Source: a virus
DNA: 23,041 nt
Strand: one strand, 5' to 3'
IMG/VR virus record: IMGVR_UViG_3300035107_000209
Coordinates: 1 to 23,041 of that record
Shown here: positions 20,499 to 23,041 of the stretch, piece by piece
How the letters are laid out: each line of letters begins with the position of its first letter
How positions within the stretch are numbered: the stretch's first letter is position 1
Made by a program: the position numbers and the translations under genes
The notes under the pieces: generated by a model
Databases searched by the model: none
Told to the model about the DNA's origin: nothing
The model's input: the letters and a program-made list of their open reading frames with translations, nothing else

Positions 20499-20915
20499 TC
20501 AAGATTTATCTGGAAATAGTTGGATGACATTATCACCACCTTTCTTTTCCTTGGTTTCTTCTTTCATGAATTCATCTACTTCTTTTTGAAGTTCTGGTGG
20601 AGTGGAATATCCTAAGTCTGTTAGATAGTCTTTTAAGACAAATGGGTCTAACATATCTGCATTCCATTCTTGTTCTGATATTATATCTTCTCCAGATTCT
20701 TGCATAAGGTTTTGTCTACTTCTTAGGTATGTATCACATATCATAGACAAATGTGTTGTAGCTTTATACAGTGATAACCATTCTTGATTCATTTGAATAG
20801 GGTTATCAGTATCATCTGCAAATGCAATATTGATTTTTTGAAACCAACCATTATCACTTGTTATTACAAGTGCAATGTCACCTTTCTGGAGTTTTAATAT
20901 GTGTTCTTTGTCCAC
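20499..20915 (-). CDS. Unknown acidic protein
   Basis: A 138-aa protein beginning at a GTG that directly follows the TAA of the upstream gene (TAAGTG). No nearby in-frame ATG would leave the N-terminus intact. Sequence: DIALVITSDNGWFQKINIAF (beta), then helices EWLSLYKATTHLSMICDTYLRSR, and an acidic/Lys-rich tail ending VIQLFPDKS. No membrane segment. Not recognised. It seems translationally coupled to the 358-aa gene. Confidence 0.6.
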   Translation of the reverse strand: MDKEHILKLQKGDIALVITSDNGWFQKINIAFADDTDNPIQMNQEWLSLYKATTHLSMICDTYLRSRQNLMQESGEDIISEQEWNADMLDPFVLKDYLTDLGYSTPPELQKEVDEFMKEETKEKKGGDNVIQLFPDKS

Positions 20916-21992
20916 TTAACTATAGATGTCTACTTTAATTGCTTCATATAATGCTTCATTCTCAGCTGAGAATGCACCAGCATCATATTGTTCTTGCCAA
21001 AATTCTTTCCATTTAACATCTGATGTTGCAGTATGTTCTATCATAGGATGACCATCTGGTAGACTAAAAGTACCACTATCTATATCTTGTAATGTAGTTT
21101 CTACTCTTGCACCACCTACAAAATTAAGTACATCCTTTGTTGTTCTTGGTTGTCCTAGTGTTGGACATGTATGAGTTACCCATGTATCAAGATTTGCAGT
21201 TCTACCCATTCCATTTGCAATTAAGAAATTATCAATTAAAGTTGCAGTCTCATGGTCTCCACCCTTCAACCATTCTTTTTTATATTTCATAGCTGCACCA
21301 GAAACTAAAAAGTCATTAACACATGTAGTTTTGAATTTGTAGTCTTCACCTCTTCCAAAGTCTTCTAAACTTACTTCTGAGTTTGATGGAGATATGTTTA
21401 CTGCTGTTGTTCTATTAAATTCTGCATCTGGGATTACACTTGATGAAACTGTTGCAATAGGATTAATTTCACCAGTGATTGCTTTTCTATAATCGTCAAT
21501 GTATTTCCAGTAGACATTTACTTCAACACTATCGAATGTTTCAGTATTTGGAACTACTGTATTACCATTCTTATATACATAAGCTTCAAGATAAACTTCA
21601 AGTCCAGAGTTTCCTAACCATTGTGCAGGCCCCCAATTAGATGTATCATTTTCATCTTTACCTTTTGAAAAACTTAAGGTTGCTTTTGGATTACCATCTG
21701 GAGCTGCACCATATTTTGCAATCATTTCGTCTCTTTGTGCAATATCTTGAGCATTAGTATAAGTTCTTTGACCATCCTCGATGAATTTACCATCCATCCA
21801 TTCACTGTCTTTAACTTTACCATCCCTTACAATGTATTTGTCACCAGATTCTTTCATTAATTTACAGAACTGTGCAGATGTCATCGGTGTTGGATGACCA
21901 TCATTCATTACAATAGTCTGTCGTGTTGCACATTCATATGAGTTATCTTCAACCCATGATGGTATAGTTTGTCCCCATGCATCTGTAGCCAT
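20916..21992 (-). CDS. Unknown protein, possibly a virion component
   Basis: A 358-aa protein starting MATDAWGQTIPSWVEDNSYECATRQ. Repeated polar beta-type stretches (GLEVYLEAYVYKNGNTVVPNTETFDSVEVNVYWKYIDDY) and Asn/Thr-rich segments suggest an extended beta fold, as in capsid decoration or fibre proteins, but no family match comes to mind. Three cysteines (about residues 21, 43, 227) plus one in THTCPT. No signal peptide or membrane helix. Two small helical genes precede it on the same transcript with junctions of 0-3 nt. Confidence 0.55.
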   Translation of the reverse strand: MATDAWGQTIPSWVEDNSYECATRQTIVMNDGHPTPMTSAQFCKLMKESGDKYIVRDGKVKDSEWMDGKFIEDGQRTYTNAQDIAQRDEMIAKYGAAPDGNPKATLSFSKGKDENDTSNWGPAQWLGNSGLEVYLEAYVYKNGNTVVPNTETFDSVEVNVYWKYIDDYRKAITGEINPIATVSSSVIPDAEFNRTTAVNISPSNSEVSLEDFGRGEDYKFKTTCVNDFLVSGAAMKYKKEWLKGGDHETATLIDNFLIANGMGRTANLDTWVTHTCPTLGQPRTTKDVLNFVGGARVETTLQDIDSGTFSLPDGHPMIEHTATSDVKWKEFWQEQYDAGAFSAENEALYEAIKVDIYS

Positions 21993-21995
21993 AAT

Positions 21996-22412
21996 CTATC
22001 CCCTTGTTACCTTTTTGACTCTTTCGATTTGTTGGTTTATTATTGCCTTTCTGTTAGGCCAATAGATGTATTCTTTATCCTCATTTTCCATGAGTTTATG
22101 TAGAAGTGGTAAAATAAGTTCTTCTGCATCTGCAAGTTGTGATTTCAATTTTGATACTGCAACATCTGTAGAACTACCCATAGATGTTTTTGCATCATCC
22201 AACTCATCCAATGCACTTGATACTAGTTTGTTAAGTACATCAACCTTTGCATCAAGGTTTTCTATTTGTTCTGAGTTGACTGCATTTCCAGACGATTCTG
22301 CAACCTTCTTTAAGTCTTCTGCAATCTTCTCATTGAGAGCTGCAGCTTCTCCAGTTTTGGTTGTTAGTTCGTCTTGGTCTACTGCTGTAAAACCGAAATC
22401 TAAATCTGCCAT
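21996..22412 (-). CDS. Helical coiled-coil protein, unknown
   Basis: A 138-aa, mostly helical, acidic protein. Long amphipathic stretches run from about 20 to 100 (TGEAAALNEKIAEDLKKVAES, NLDAKVDVLNKLVSSALDELDDAK). The C-terminus is more basic (WPNRKAIINQQIERVKKVTRG). No cysteine. It shares one base with the stop of the 101-aa gene upstream (TAATG). Similar small helical proteins occur next to structural genes in marine T4-like phages; function unknown. Confidence 0.6.
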   Translation of the reverse strand: MADLDFGFTAVDQDELTTKTGEAAALNEKIAEDLKKVAESSGNAVNSEQIENLDAKVDVLNKLVSSALDELDDAKTSMGSSTDVAVSKLKSQLADAEELILPLLHKLMENEDKEYIYWPNRKAIINQQIERVKKVTRG

Positions 22413-22717
22413 TACTTCTTACCTTTACTTCTTTTTAATTTTTCTCTTGCATCGACAACTGGTTCTGTTGTTTCATTACCTTCTGTCATACCACCATCTA
22501 GACTCTCTGCTTCTTGTTGTTGTGCAGCTTGTCTGATTTGTGCTTGTGCTTGACTCTCTGCAATAATGATTTCTCTTAATCTTCCGATAGTTGAGAACTC
22601 TTCTGCTTTGAATGTTCCACGACTTGCACATGTATCAATAACTGCAACCATCTGAGCTAGTTCTTTCAAACCTAGAATCTGTGTTTGCATCAAATCAACT
22701 TGTTCTACTTGATTCAT
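22412..22717 (-). CDS. Small helical protein, unknown
   Basis: A 101-aa protein with a helical first part (MNQVEQVDLMQTQILGLKELAQMVAVIDTCASRGTFKAEEF) and a Gln/Ala-rich segment (ESQAQAQIRQAAQQQEAES). The end is a charged, disordered-looking tail (VVDAREKLKRSKGKK). RBS GGAGACATT before ATG. Its ATG is 25 nt after the stop of the gene cut by the window edge. Not recognised. Confidence 0.6.
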   Translation of the reverse strand: MNQVEQVDLMQTQILGLKELAQMVAVIDTCASRGTFKAEEFSTIGRLREIIIAESQAQAQIRQAAQQQEAESLDGGMTEGNETTEPVVDAREKLKRSKGKK

Positions 22718-22742
22718 AATGTCTCCATAATATTTGTACCAT

Positions 22743-23041
22743 CTAGTCTAAAGGACTTGATGGGAATCTTTTGACTGTTACTGGGACATCACCTTCCCAT
22801 GCATCAATCTGTTTAACTACTGGTTCTTCTATATTCCATTGACAAACAATGTCTGTCCCTGGCTTGAACCATCTTTTAAAGTCTCGATTGTACATCAATT
22901 CATGAGTCTCCCCATCCATTGGGTCTACAATCTTCAACAATCCCATAACTGGGTCATAATGACGAACTTCTGCAATCTTACTTACACCATTATCAGTATA
23001 AGTGATTGCTCTTTCTTCATCAGTAAGTCCTAGTCTGTTTA
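22743..23041 (-). CDS. C-terminal part of an unknown protein (cut by right edge)
   Basis: The reading frame is open to the window edge. An ATG at 22946 exists but codons upstream of it stay open and read naturally (NRLGLTDEERAITYTDNGV, then SKIAEVRHYDPVMGLL), so the true start lies outside. The visible 98 residues are acidic, with WFKPGTDIVCQWNIEEPVVKQIDAWEGDVPVTVKRFP at the end, likely beta-rich. No family recognised. It heads the run of small minus-strand genes seen here. Confidence 0.6.
   Translation of the reverse strand, partial: NRLGLTDEERAITYTDNGVSKIAEVRHYDPVMGLLKIVDPMDGETHELMYNRDFKRWFKPGTDIVCQWNIEEPVVKQIDAWEGDVPVTVKRFPSSPLD

Noticed and set aside
22066-22536. 156-residue plus-strand frame over two small minus genes
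   Set aside because: Ser-rich shadow of coiled-coil codons, crossing a clean gene junction on the other strand.
1-23041. CRISPR arrays, insertion sequences, integrase or attachment sites
   Set aside because: No regularly spaced repeats of suitable length, transposase motifs or terminal inverted repeats were seen.

Overview
The window looks like part of a marine T4-like myovirus genome. It is AT-rich and tightly packed, and it encodes recognisable homologues of T4 baseplate-hub proteins (gp27, gp53, gp48, gp54, gp26, gp51 and gp29-like), the head-completion nuclease gp4, the ssDNA-binding protein gp32, the helicase loader gp59 and the late-transcription co-activator gp33. T4-type late promoters (TATAAATA) occur on both strands. 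A phage-borne bS21 ribosomal protein, no photosynthesis genes and low GC together suggest a host such as SAR11 rather than a cyanobacterium. The host is an inference.

Layout. (1) 1-418, minus: the start of a phage aspartate 1-decarboxylase (panD) running off the left edge, a 46-aa membrane peptide, and a non-coding stretch; four copies of a 10-bp repeat are spread over this segment. (2) 419-4070, minus: gp27-like hub, gp53 wedge, gp48 tube cap, driven by a late promoter. (3) 4113-10139, plus: gp4, a conserved T4-like marine phage protein, gp54-like tube initiator, gp26/gp51 chaperone pair, holin-like protein, and tape measure. This block is interrupted at about 4545-5619 by roughly 1.07 kb without protein genes, which looks like a large structured RNA on the minus strand. 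(4) 10136-13752, minus: a small basic protein with a structured leader, gp32, an unknown, gp59, bS21, gp33 and a membrane protein, read from a sigma70-like promoter. (5) 13749-14811: GNAT/Mom-like protein and IscU on minus, and a 47-aa membrane protein on plus, with face-to-face late promoters. (6) 14949-20437, minus: RecB-type nuclease, three 2OG-Fe(II) oxygenases, a SET-domain protein, a possible hotdog-fold protein and several small proteins. (7) 20499-23041, minus: proteins I do not recognise, the last cut by the right edge.

How it fits together. The structural block holds nearly all components of a T4-type central hub plus the tape measure and its probable chaperones. A slippery heptamer at the end of gp26 opens into the gp51-like frame, as in lambda G/GT. 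The replication block (gp32, gp59) is joined to gp33 and bS21, so replication, late transcription and translation factors share one transcript. The accessory block carries enzymes that could reprogram the host: CoA precursor synthesis (PanD), Fe-S assembly (IscU), protein methylation (SET) and hydroxylation (2OG oxygenases).

The most novel-looking items are the large RNA at 4545-5619, the structured leader at about 10364-10534, the gp26/gp51 frameshift, an identical 13-bp palindrome over the -10 of two early promoters, and promoters placed so that the mRNA should begin at the start codon.
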